Below, piece by piece: positions 45,874-56,459 of a DNA stretch of 64,000 nucleotides. Both the position numbers and the translations under genes were made by a program. The stretch comes from Tetrapyrgos nigripes (lineage: Eukaryota; Basidiomycota; Agaricomycetes; Agaricales; Campanellaceae), in the NCBI GenBank assembly GCA_013368315.1, contig JAACJM010000185.1:62001-126000 (forward strand), read 5' to 3'. The notes under the pieces are model-generated. The model saw only the letters and a program-made list of their open reading frames with translations, was not told the origin of the DNA and did no database searches. The number at the start of each line of letters is the position of its first letter. Position 1 is the first letter of the stretch.

Positions 45874-48800
45874 TCAGTGCAGCACCACTGTAGCAAAGAG
45901 CCTATGGATGGGTTGGGCAGCATACACAGCTTTGAACAGGGGCATGTGGGTAAGTGTTGGACTTGGTGAAAAAGACTGCAAGTGCAGCAGAAAATCAGTA
46001 GCCAAACTGATGTTACGGCTGACCAGCACCCGTCAATATTTCGAACTCCACTCCATCAACTGTACAGTTGACATGATTTGTTGTGACAGTTGGCTTCACT
46101 TTTCTTCTCCCTTCCATCTTTCCCTTCCTCCTTTTCCCCTCCTCTCCCATTCACCCAGTTCTAGTGTGCTGTTCAGCTACTCAAAACCAACTGGGTAGGT
46201 TTATCATAATGGGGATACACAGGAACTACTCTGTTTTCTGTTGTGTTGGATGGTCTCTTTGTGTGTCATCTTGCGCTTGAGACAGTTGGTATTCTAATTT
46301 TCGCTGTTGCTAGCTGCAGGGTGCAGGTTTTGTTAGTCTGAGACTCAGTGCAGACCTTCAATGGGCCTGGTTGGTGACCATTGCAAAAACTTGGTATGTT
46401 TTCTCAAACTTCTGTGCTGTGCTTACGGGCTGGCATTTTAGTGTTACCATGTGCTAGCAGCTCCCTCCGTTGGCTCAGTAAGTCCATACACATTGCCTAT
46501 TGTTGCCACCCTGATCCTCTTCTTCAGAGCTTCATGTGTCCAAGTTTCTTCCTCTGGGGTGAGTCATTATCTTTTCACTGCTTGCAAACAATGTGCTAAT
46601 GAGAGACTAGGACTTATTAACCTCCAGGCATGCTCATTGTGGTTTGGATGTGATATAAGGTAAGCTTTCCACTCACTCTTTTCAAACAACATTACTAATT
46701 TTGGATTGATACAGGGACAATCTTGAGTCATCCTCACAAATGTCTGTCTGGTCTGAACCCTATCTGGCATCAGTCTGGCTTTCTCTCTGAAGGTTGTAGA
46801 GGCTACAGCCTGAGGGATAGAGTGTGTCATGATGTCAGTCCTGATTGTGGGTGTTGTGTCATGTTGGGTTACCATAGTCTATGTACTGTTCCTTGTCCCT
46901 AGTTTAGCTTTATGTTAATATATCTATGGTTCTGATCTTTCTTTCATGGTTTTTGAGCTGAAGATAAGTATGTCGAAAAGAATGAATAGAAAGCTATAAG
47001 GCATCCATAACCTCGCTACAACTTCTCGCAAACATGCACTAAGTTGACAATAATGCTTGATAATTCACAGGGGGACCGCAGAATGTTAGCCAATTGTGAC
47101 TAAGGTCAATAAGGTCGCTAACACTCGATACTTATTCATACTTATTGACAATATCCAGAACACTACTTAAACTTATCCATGGACCATTTTCCTGATGTAG
47201 AACAATAGAGGATGAGTCGCTGTGTCAACTCTTGTTGTCAAGAGGTGTGCAACTGGTCTACCTGAAACCAGACCTTGGGGGGAGGGAGGGGTCTGGAGAG
47301 GGCTTATGACCCAAAAGTACATCATGCCCTACTGAGTGTATAGACCAATTTTCTGGAGTCATCTCTGCTTCAAAGTATCAGAAATACACTTGGAGGGTAA
47401 AAACAGGTAGAAGACATGCCTGATATGCCTTATTTAGGTGGAATCCCACTGAAATGGTATGTAGTTCTCATGATAGTGATGTCATCAATGGTCTGACATC
47501 ATGAACTTTTCTTTGAAAAATATTTGCTACCTCAAGAAAATGGATCCCACATTAGGATTTATCACTCCTTTTGTTGTGTCTTTAAGTCAGTAGAGGGTCT
47601 ATAAGGTGGTCTGGAGGGAAAAGTGACTTGATTTGATGATTTGTAAGCGAAATTTTATCTTATCTCTTTCCCTTTTAGGAAGGAGGGGAGGAGGGGGGAG
47701 GTCTGGCTGACCGTCTGGTCCAGCCATAACTGTCTGCACACCTGTTGCTCGTTGTAGAAGGTGCTGTTGATATAGTAGAAGTGACACTCATTGCTGAGGA
47801 TGTCCTTAGAAGACTCCCACTCATGTTATCTATCTATCTATCGGGTACCAGTCCCAGACTGCCTACTCCCAGTCCCGTTTGCTGCTGATGGCCTCGAAGA
47901 CGTCGATGAAGTGCCAGATAATGGTGGTGCATCTGAGAGAAGGAAAAACAGTTGGAAAACCCTGCGTAGATGTGAATGGGGAGGAATGATGAATTGACTG
48001 GAGTGGGACTGCTTGGGGAGAGGTCATCCTGTTGTCGTTGTTGGTGGAAAAAGACTGAGACTGCTGTGTGGCTGTGTATCAGCAGGTCTAGATTCGCACT
48101 GAGAAAGTGAAAGGATACGCATCATCATTCTTCTTGGGCACAACGGCAAGGGATCTGCAACAACCATGGGCTGGATACATTCTACGAGACAGAGACTCCT
48201 CTGCCAGCAAGAGCAGAAGTGATATCACTACTTCAAATCAACTTCAAGTCGTCTTTACTGCATTCGGAACTGTGTGGACCATGGACATGACTCGACTGGC
48301 TTGAGCCAATGTTTAGAAAGGCTTCAGAGAGGTATGGGAGGGTTCTGTGAATGGTTGGAGGTGCATGTATGTCTCTCAGTGAGTGCCTGCTTTCCTTGCC
48401 CCTCATCTTCCCTATTTTCCCAATCAGTTTTTACCGTACATGCTTCATGTTCTCAAGTCTTCACTCAGACTTGGAGCTTTGCGTTCGTCATTGTTGGACT
48501 CAGTATCCTTGGTACCGTCAATATGCCTTTCATGTCTCCAAATACCTTCATGGGCTCCAGGTCTTAAAACGAGCCACGACGTCCAACACGGTTGCTCTGC
48601 AGCCAAGCCAAAATCATCACCCGAATCAACAACTACTACCCAAGCTTACCATCCTCTTTCCAAAACAATGCATACAAGTGTTTTGGATCTCGAACACAGT
48701 GCAAGATATCCTTGAAGGAGACTCAAAATTTAATACTGAACCAGTGAATGCTATCCTCTCTGCAGGTTGCGGCATGTATTTCATTTGCGGGGTTTCTAGT

Positions 48801-50135
48801 CAAGTCGGTTGCGACTTCTTCATTCTATTATTCCCAAACCACTATCATCTACTTCAGAGTCTAACTGTCTAATAGTCTACGTTCAGACCCACATTTGAAC
48901 GCGCTAGACATCTGACTCACTCGTGGCTTCTGGCGATAGGACAAATTTTTCATGGTGCACTTACTACCAAACATTAAAACCAATTGAGCTCTCATTGTCA
49001 TTTAAAGATACTATTCGATACCAGGAAGCTGGCCACATTAGCATTTTTAAATCATATAAAATTACTGAGGGAAATTTAGATTACAAAAACTTTAGCATAG
49101 CATAGTAGGGCTTCTTTGGAATCAGCACCGTGCAAGCTGCGGTCAAGGAGTAGCGAGGATTTTCCCGACGCGAGTCTGTTTTTGGCTAAAACTGGCTACC
49201 TGGCCACCTGCTCTGGCCCAGAACCGTGCGCATGTACATGAGCTATAAAACCTGGAGGATTATATATCCTTAGCATATAGAACTATGCTGAATACCTTCG
49301 GCAGTGTAACGGTACACTTGCTGTCGAGCAGTGGTCACTCTAAGGGCAGTTTTTGGCGTGGGAACGGTATTTTAGGAAAATGCGTCATTTCGGGTTTTCG
49401 GGCCACTCTTTTACTAGTGTGTCACGAAGCAAATACCGACCCCCTTCAAAATTTGACATCCAAGTGCGCCCCACCCAGACATATTTTTAAAGCACCCTAG
49501 ACCACCCCAATGTAGACATAAAGTCAGATAATTGCCAAATGACCAGCTTCCTGGTACGAGATAGTACACATTAATGTTCTTGGTCACGTTTCACAGAAGC
49601 CTCATCTCGACAAAGAGGGTGCAGCATGCCTCAACCTACAACGTCGGTCTGAGTCCCAATCTTGCAAGAAGTCCGTTAGCTGCCTGATCCAAAGTTCGAC
49701 GTATACCCCCTTATCCAGAGATCCTCAACTACCACTTTGAAACGCACTCTGCAACTAATCTTCTGCACAGCAGGTCACTCTCATTTTTCTCATTCTCAAA
49801 TCATTGCCTGAAATGTGTATGATCATAAAGGACACAATACGAAGTAGATAATGGCACAATGGATACTAAATCTTCTGCATACACACAAGGCATCGTTATA
49901 CTCTTAAGTAGATGACAGCAAATGCTTCACAAGTGGAAAAGTTTTTACGGGTCTCTTTTGCGAGACTCTGGGGTGCTTGGTTGCTCAATGTCATACAGGC
50001 AAATAATCGTGGTTGAAACTCAAGATGTTGAGTTTTGATCCAAATGACATTCTTTTCAGACAGTACCTGAGTTAGATCTTACCATTCTGCACCAAGCACT
50101 GTTTTTCCATAGATATTTTTTGCGCAAGACGACAT
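45874..50135. other. 4.2 kb repeat-region spacer, no gene supported
   Basis: No frame here shows a domain, signal peptide or consistent splice pattern. A (TATC)n microsatellite lies at about 47,827-47,842, and G/A-rich stretches near 47,275 and 47,685. The part from about 49,100 onward is less AT-rich and may be an older element, but nothing diagnostic was found. Confidence 0.4.
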
Positions 50136-50398
50136 CATTCTGTGTTGTCAAAAGAACCTCACGTGCATTGGACACTTTCCTCTGAGCGATATTGACATCT
50201 ATCACCTACATTCCAAATCTTATCATTCTGCACTGTCAAACAGACCTCACGTGCATTGGACACTTTCATCTGAGCACTCTTGACATCTATCACCTGCTGT
50301 GTCCCAGCGTCTTTTCTCAACCTTATCATTCTGCACTGTCAAAAGAACCTCACGTGTATTGGACACTTTCCTCTGAGCGCTCTCGACATAAATCACCT
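50136..50398 (+). promoter_or_regulatory. Three tandem promoter repeats with CACGTG upstream of the NLR gene
   Basis: Units at about 50136-50209, 50222-50294 and 50325-50398 each run from TCATTCTG through CTGTCAAA..ACCTCACGTG, ATTGGACACTTT and TGACAT to ATCACCT. Each carries the palindrome CACGTG (50160, 50248, 50351), a classical bHLH E-box. The third unit ends about 20 bp before the start codon, so the array covers the likely core promoter or 5' UTR. Confidence 0.7.
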
Positions 50399-50418
50399 CT
50401 GTTTCATCAAACATTAAT

Positions 50419-53400
50419 ATGCCACCAAAGAAATCAAAGAAATCCAAGAAAACAAGGAATAAATCATCAAAAAATGAACAAAAAATGGAGAAGAAGCAAG
50501 GTCAGTATTCAAGGAAGAAATAGTAGGTGAAAAGTATTCAGTGATTCTACTGGGCAGCTCACGAAATGACCGATACAAGGAACATGGAGATTTCGGCTCA
50601 AAGCAGTCAAGCTATTACAAATGCGTCCATTGCCCTGACTAAGCCCAGGTAGGTATTCTTAGAGTCTGCAGTTTCACAGCTTTACTGATAATGTGAAATA
50701 GAGCTGGTGCTCAAAGCCGCATGAATCCTATGTATGATTTTTCTTTGCTTCTAGAAATAAAGTGAAATAAATTTGCTAGCAGCAGGAACAATCCTATTTC
50801 ATGGCCCAGACCAGCAGATGTTAGGTTTGTCATTGTGATTTAGAGCAATATCTTAGTAACTGACTCAACCTCAAATTTGAAGCATACTTCAGGACGCCCA
50901 TAATTTTTCTATGAGCAGTGCTAACATCAGTGTTGTACAAGGAGATCAACATAACACGCAGAGCTATTTTGGAGAGCAAGGTAAGGTTTAATGTTGATTG
51001 CACACGAATTCACTCATAACTCAATTTGATACAGACATCATTAACAAGCTTAACCCAGCCAAAAAGGCATTTCATGATGTTGGCGCAAGAAGTACCTGTA
51101 TTGAGGGCACTCGAACAGAAATATTGCAAAGCGTAATGAGCTGGGCAGAGGACACTTCACCAGATGCTCCAGCAGGCTATTGGATGTGTGGTATGGCAGG
51201 TACTGGAAAAAGTACTATTGCAAAATCTGTATGTCTGATGCTAGAGAAGAAAGGATTGCTGGGTGGAGCATTTTTCTGCTCTCATCAGATTCAGGAGTGC
51301 AAGGATTATCACAAAGTCATTCCAACAATTGTATATCAGCTGGCTCAATACTATGCAGGAGCAATTGAAAACGCCCTCAATATGGATCAAGATATTGCTT
51401 TGAAGGAACCAGATAATCAAGTCAGCAAACTTCTCACTAATCTCTGGAGAAATGCTCCACCATTTTACACTCGAGTAGTGGTAATTGATGCCTTGGATGA
51501 ATGCGAGAACATTTCCCTAGTGCTGAAACATCTCATTCCAGTCATCAGAAATCAAGAAATTCCAGGCATAAAATTCTTTCTGACTAGCCGCCCAGAGCAG
51601 CATATCAAAGATCATTTTGATGTCAGTACAATGCAACAGGAAAAGCAGACCCTCCAACATTTCTATTTGCACAATGTACAGAAAAGTATTGTAAGAGATG
51701 ATATCTCTATTTTCCTTCAGAAGGGACTTAGTGGGATGTCTGTCTCCAAGGACAACATGAATAGACTGGTTGAAAGCTCAGGTGTATTATTTATCTATGC
51801 TGCTACCATTGTCAAATACATAACTGGAGGTGGACAACGAGCTCATTCCAGATTATCCAATGTCCTCAACTTGAAACGTACTCCAGATGAGCGACAAACA
51901 GAAATATTGGACAACCTATATTCTCAAATTCTTGATGAAGCACTTTCACTCTCAAAACTATCTCCCGAAGAACAGCAGCAGAGTTTGAAAGTTTTACACA
52001 CCTCAATCATGACAGGCAGACCTGTGTCATGTCAAATCATCTCAGAGCTATTGAATTTTGCTTTGGAGGATGTTCAGGCTACAATATCAGACTTGCAATC
52101 TGTTTTGTATATCAATCAGTCTGATCAGGCAATCTACACATTTCATGCCTCATTTGCAGACTACATGACTTCAGAGACAAGGGCAAAGAATCTGTACTGC
52201 AATCCAATCAGTTATCACAGTCTCCTTGCCAAACAATGTCTGAGTTTAATGCAGTACCAACTCAAATTTAACATCTGCAATCTGCCTTCGTCATTTTTGA
52301 GTGATGATAATGTACCAGATATCCAAACCAAGATAGCTGAAAGTTTAAGTGGAGTACTTGAATATTCATGTATCTTTTGGGCTTATCATGTTGAAGGAAC
52401 TGAGTTGGATATAAGCATAGTTGAAAAAATGGAGATATTTTTTCAGCTCAAAGCTCTTTTCTGGATTGAGGCCATGAATCTTTTGAAGAGAATTGTAGAA
52501 TGTATTAGAATTCTTGGACTGGTTTCAAAGGTATGTTAAGATATAAAATATGATGAAGTTGTCTATTTATATATCACAAACAGATCTGTCAGGCCAACAA
52601 GTTGATTAGTCCTACAATACAGAAAACTGTACAAGAAATGAAAGACATGGCAACTGTATTTGGCTTAAGTGCTGTGAAAAATATGACTCCACATATGTAT
52701 CTTAGCATCATGCCATTTTTCCCAGCACTGAGCTGTACACTGGAAAAAGTGGTTAAAGTATTGAGCACATTGGTACGAAACCCTTCCATTGGTTATTGGC
52801 AGGCATCTTCAGAAGTTCTATGCATAAGTGTTTCTCCAAATGGAGAAAGAGTTTTGACAGGGCTGCAAAATAATCAGCTCATTATGTGGAATATAAATAA
52901 TGGAGAGCAAATTGGAGAGGCTTTTTTTGGACATCAAGGCTGTGTCAGATCAGTGTCCTTTTATCCTGACAGTACGAGAATAGTATCTAGCTCAGATGAT
53001 GCAACAATAAGAATCTGGGATACTAATACCAGGAAGATGGTCTGTCAGCCTCTTCAAGGGCATATACATACTGTCAGGTCTGTGGCAATTTCATCCAATG
53101 GGTCCAGAATTGCCTCTGGTTCAAGGGATAAGACTGTGAGAATATGGGATGCAATCTCTGGAAAGGCAATTGGGCAGCCCTTTGAGGGACATGAAGATGA
53201 GGTTAACTCAGTAGCATTTTCTCCCAATGGGAGTACAATTCTGTCTGGCTCAAGAGACAAAACAGTGAGGATTTGGGACATCTCAAATGGAGACACCATT
53301 GGAAAGCCTTTCCAGCTGTATGGCATGGTTATATCAGTATCATTTTCTCCTGATGGAGCTAGAATTGCTGTTTGCTCAGGTGCTGTGACAATGTGGGATG

Positions 53401-54895
53401 AAAACAGTGGAAAGGTGCTTTGGCAAATAAACAATGGAAGTGATACAATAAATTTCTCTCCTGATGGGACCAGAATTGTCTCTGCATCATTTACAACAGT
53501 GAGGATCTGGGATACAAACGCTGGAGCAGCTGTTGGTCAGCCTGGTCAAGGACATCAGGGCAGTATCAATTCAGTGATGTTCTCTCCTGATGGATCCAAA
53601 ATCATTTCTGGCTCAGATGATCAGACAGTGAGGATCTGGGATTCAAATGTTCAGTCTGTCATTCATGAGCTTGGACAGGGCCATCAAGAAAGTGTTGAAT
53701 GTATAGCATTTTCTCATGATGGAGCAAGGATTGTCTCTAGCTCAGATGATAAGACAATAAGGATGTGGGATGCAAAAACTGGAAACTGCATTGGACAACC
53801 ATTGCTGGGACATACAGATAGGGTCAGATCAGTGGTATTTTCACCTGATGGAGCCAAAATTGTGTCTGGATCATATGATGGGACAGTAAGGATCTGGAAT
53901 GCAGACACAGGAAATCAAATTGGACAGCCTTTTCTGGGACATAACCATCCAGTCACATCAGTTGCATTTTCACCTGATGGTACCAGAATTGCATCATGTG
54001 GTTCAGATGATCAGGCAGTAAGGATATGGGATGCAAGCACTGGAAATGCCATTGGACAGCCTTTACTGGGACATACAGATTGGGTCAGTTCAGCTGCATT
54101 TTCACCTGATGGAACCAGAATTGTGTCTTGCTCAGGTGATAGGACAGTAAGGATCTGGGATGCAGAGACTGGAAATGCCATTGGACAACCTTTGCTGGGG
54201 CACACAAGCTGTGTCACATCGGTTGCATTTTCACCTGATGGGACCAGAATTGTGTCTGGCTCATATGATAAGACAGTAAGGACCTGGCATGCATACACAG
54301 GAAATGCCATTGGTCAACCATTGCTGGGACATACAGATTGGGTCAGATCAGTTGCATTTTCATCTGATGGAACCAGAATTGTGTCTGGCTCAAATGATAG
54401 AACAGTAAGGATCTGGGACATAAGCATTGGAAATGCTGTTGAACAACTTTTACTGGGACATGCAGGCTACGTTAAATCAGTAGCATTCTCTCCAGATGGA
54501 ACTAGGATTGCATCTGGCTCTTGTGACTGTACAGTCAGAGTTTGGGATGCAACAATTTTGACTCAACGTGACATCAGTCATCAGCCACACACAAAAAGTG
54601 CCTACAATGGGATCACCTATTCACTATCTGTCAATAGCTGAGTAGTTTGGATAAATTTCAACAAAGAGCATACTAATTACTTCTTACAGCCTCATCCTGG
54701 TATCTTGATAGTGAAGGATGGGTCCGATTTCCTGGAGTTGATCATGGTATCATTTGGATCAGACCTGAACATTGGTCTTCTGTGTGTACCCCTCAGAATC
54801 TTAAAATTATATCTCAGAAAGGTTGCATTAACCTTAACCTGGAGCAATGTGAATTTGGTGAGAATTGGGCTCAATGTTACAATGATTATAAATGA
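50419..54895 (+). CDS. NACHT-WD40 NLR-type protein, 14 WD repeats
   Basis: Fungal STAND protein of the type used in non-self recognition: a NACHT NTPase that oligomerises on sensing, with WD40 propellers as sensor. Exons 50419-50500, 50558-50648, 50702-50731, 50783-50824, 50919-50980, 51035-52530 and 52584 onward agree in phase. The N-terminus is Lys-rich (MPPKKSKKSKKTRNK), then ANISVVQGDQHNTQSYFG. Walker A GMAGTGKST (155-163), Walker B VVVIDALDEC (about 250-259) and sensor-like FLTSRPEQH are present. Fourteen WD repeats of about 43 residues follow, enough for two seven-bladed propellers; repeats 8-14 are near-identical. Read without a further intron the protein stops at 54641 (1,286 residues). 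A final exon, 54690-54895 (SSWYLDSEGWVRFPG...ENWAQCYNDYK), preceded by TACTAAT and a good acceptor, looks coding and probably replaces that end. No N-terminal effector domain is recognised. Confidence 0.92.
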
Positions 54896-55074
54896 TTCAG
54901 ACCAGAGTAACATCAATGTGGTTATTTGTAATTTGTTAATAGTCAATGCTGTCTACGTGCAATATGCTCTTACAACTTCAATAAACCTGTTCAGTTGACA
55001 TTGGTAAAAGTACAGTCCTGTATGAGCATATCATATTAGTCGCTGAAATAGGCTGTTGGTATTTACGTAGTAAA
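54896..55074. other. NLR 3' flank
   Basis: No feature beyond possible AATAAA polyadenylation signal near 54,980. Confidence 0.35.
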
Positions 55075-55201
55075 ATTATTGCGATTTCCGAAAATAATGG
55101 GTCTTCAAACTGAAACTTTCGGTTTTGATCGCCTTGATTTAAGGGCTTATGAATTGACAAGTTTTGTTTCTGGACCCATTAATTTCGGAAATCGCAATAA
55201 T
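55075..55201. mobile_element. 127-bp MITE-like element with 29-bp terminal inverted repeats
   Basis: Left repeat 55075-55103 (ATTATTGCGATTTCCG...GGGTC) and right repeat 55173-55201 are inverted copies matching at 28 of 29 positions. About 70 bp of unique sequence lies between. No unambiguous target duplication was found. Confidence 0.75.
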
Positions 55202-55327
55202 TACTAGTGATCTTGAGACTTAGAATAAGCATAACCACATACCCAACACCTGCTTACACGGTTCCAGTATTGTTGCTGTTGTAATTTCTAGATTAGCTTG
55301 TTGTACCTAACAAACTCATAGCTGTAC

Positions 55328-55613
55328 TGTCAAGGACACTACTATACTCAATGGCGGGAACCACCAAAGTCACACAAAGACTAGATCAAGAAAAAGAGAA
55401 AGATAGATTGAGGGAAATGAGTAAGCTGATTATGCTCAACACTGTGTAGGTAGTGGTACAGAGTGGAGACAAAGTGAATGAACTAGAGAGCTACCAAGAT
55501 TTGCTGGTATATATAAAAGAACAATGAATAGGCAAGAGAGTTTCATGAAAATGGCACAGGGACAAGAACGACAATGTAGGAGATAGGTACAATGGTGGAA
55601 ATAGAACTGTGAG
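55328..55613 (+). mobile_element. Partial LTR of the TGTCAAGG family
   Basis: Starts TGTCAAGG and keeps the family blocks AAAGTCACACA, ACACTGTGTAGG and CAGAGTGGAGACAAAGTGAA, but is cut off at 55613 where a CMC-like terminus (CACTGGGTGCAAATACC) begins. The CMC-like element therefore inserted into, or replaced, the LTR's 3' part. Confidence 0.65.
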
Positions 55614-56200
55614 CACTGGGTGCAAATACCTGTAAATACACTGAAGACTTACTCAGTGCCACTCAGTTTGTAAATCCCCATGTATTATGGAAGCATTACA
55701 TGATAGCAAAAATTTCAGAACAATTCCATAAGGTTTCTGTAAGTCAGGGTGTATTGCTGGAGTCTTTGGATGTGAAATTCTGTCACAGCAGTACATACTA
55801 TAATACCATTGAAAATTGCAGAAATATTTTGGCATGTCATAGAGTAATACAGCCTAGATTTACAGAGGACATACACAGGTGCAAATACCATAAATACACT
55901 GTCTTACAGTGATATTACTGAAGACTTACTCAGTGCCACTCAGTTTGTAAATCCCCATGTATTATGGGAGTATTACAGGAAAGCAAAAATTTCACAACAA
56001 TTCCTTAGGGTTTCTGTAAGTCAATGTGTATTACTGGGATCTTTCTATGTGACATTGTGTCACACTAATACATACTATAATACTATTGAGATAGACAGAA
56101 ACATTTTGATGTGACACATGGTAATACAGCCAAGATTTACAGAAGACTTATGAGATCAAAAGCTCTGGTAAATCACTATTAATAGTGAGTGCATTTATGA
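55614..56200. mobile_element. CMC/CACTA-like fragment, tandemly duplicated
   Basis: Begins CACTGGGTGCAAATACC. The first 265 bp (to about 55,878) are repeated directly from about 55,879 to 56,160 with substitutions (both contain GAAGACTTACTCAGTGCCAC). It reaches the family's centre, marked by the palindrome TCACTATTAATAGTGA near 56,175. The right half differs from the other copies. Confidence 0.55.
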
Positions 56201-56459
56201 TAGATTTAATGAGTGACAGGATGGTCACAGAAATGCTTAAATAGGATCAGGTGTATTACAGGAGCTTTACAAAACCCAAAACATTGTCATGGAATCTTAT
56301 AATTTTACAGAAAAGTCATACATCAGGATAGAAGTAATACACCTGTAAGTCAAGGAGAATTGTTTTGAATTTACTGGAAAGTAGATAACTTGTAAATCCT
56401 GCATGAATCTTGGAGACTTATAAGAGATATGTAAGAGGTTGTAAGATCAAGAAATGATA
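56201..56459. other. Repeat-derived spacer between CMC-like fragment and gypsy 2
   Basis: Continues the TTACAG/GTAAGTC-rich style of the CMC-like family but without a recognisable end. The LTR of the second chromovirus was not identified here. Confidence 0.35.

Noticed and set aside
48107..48872. Overlapping frames that might be a small gene
   Set aside because: No domain, no agreeing splice sites, composition like surrounding repeat debris.
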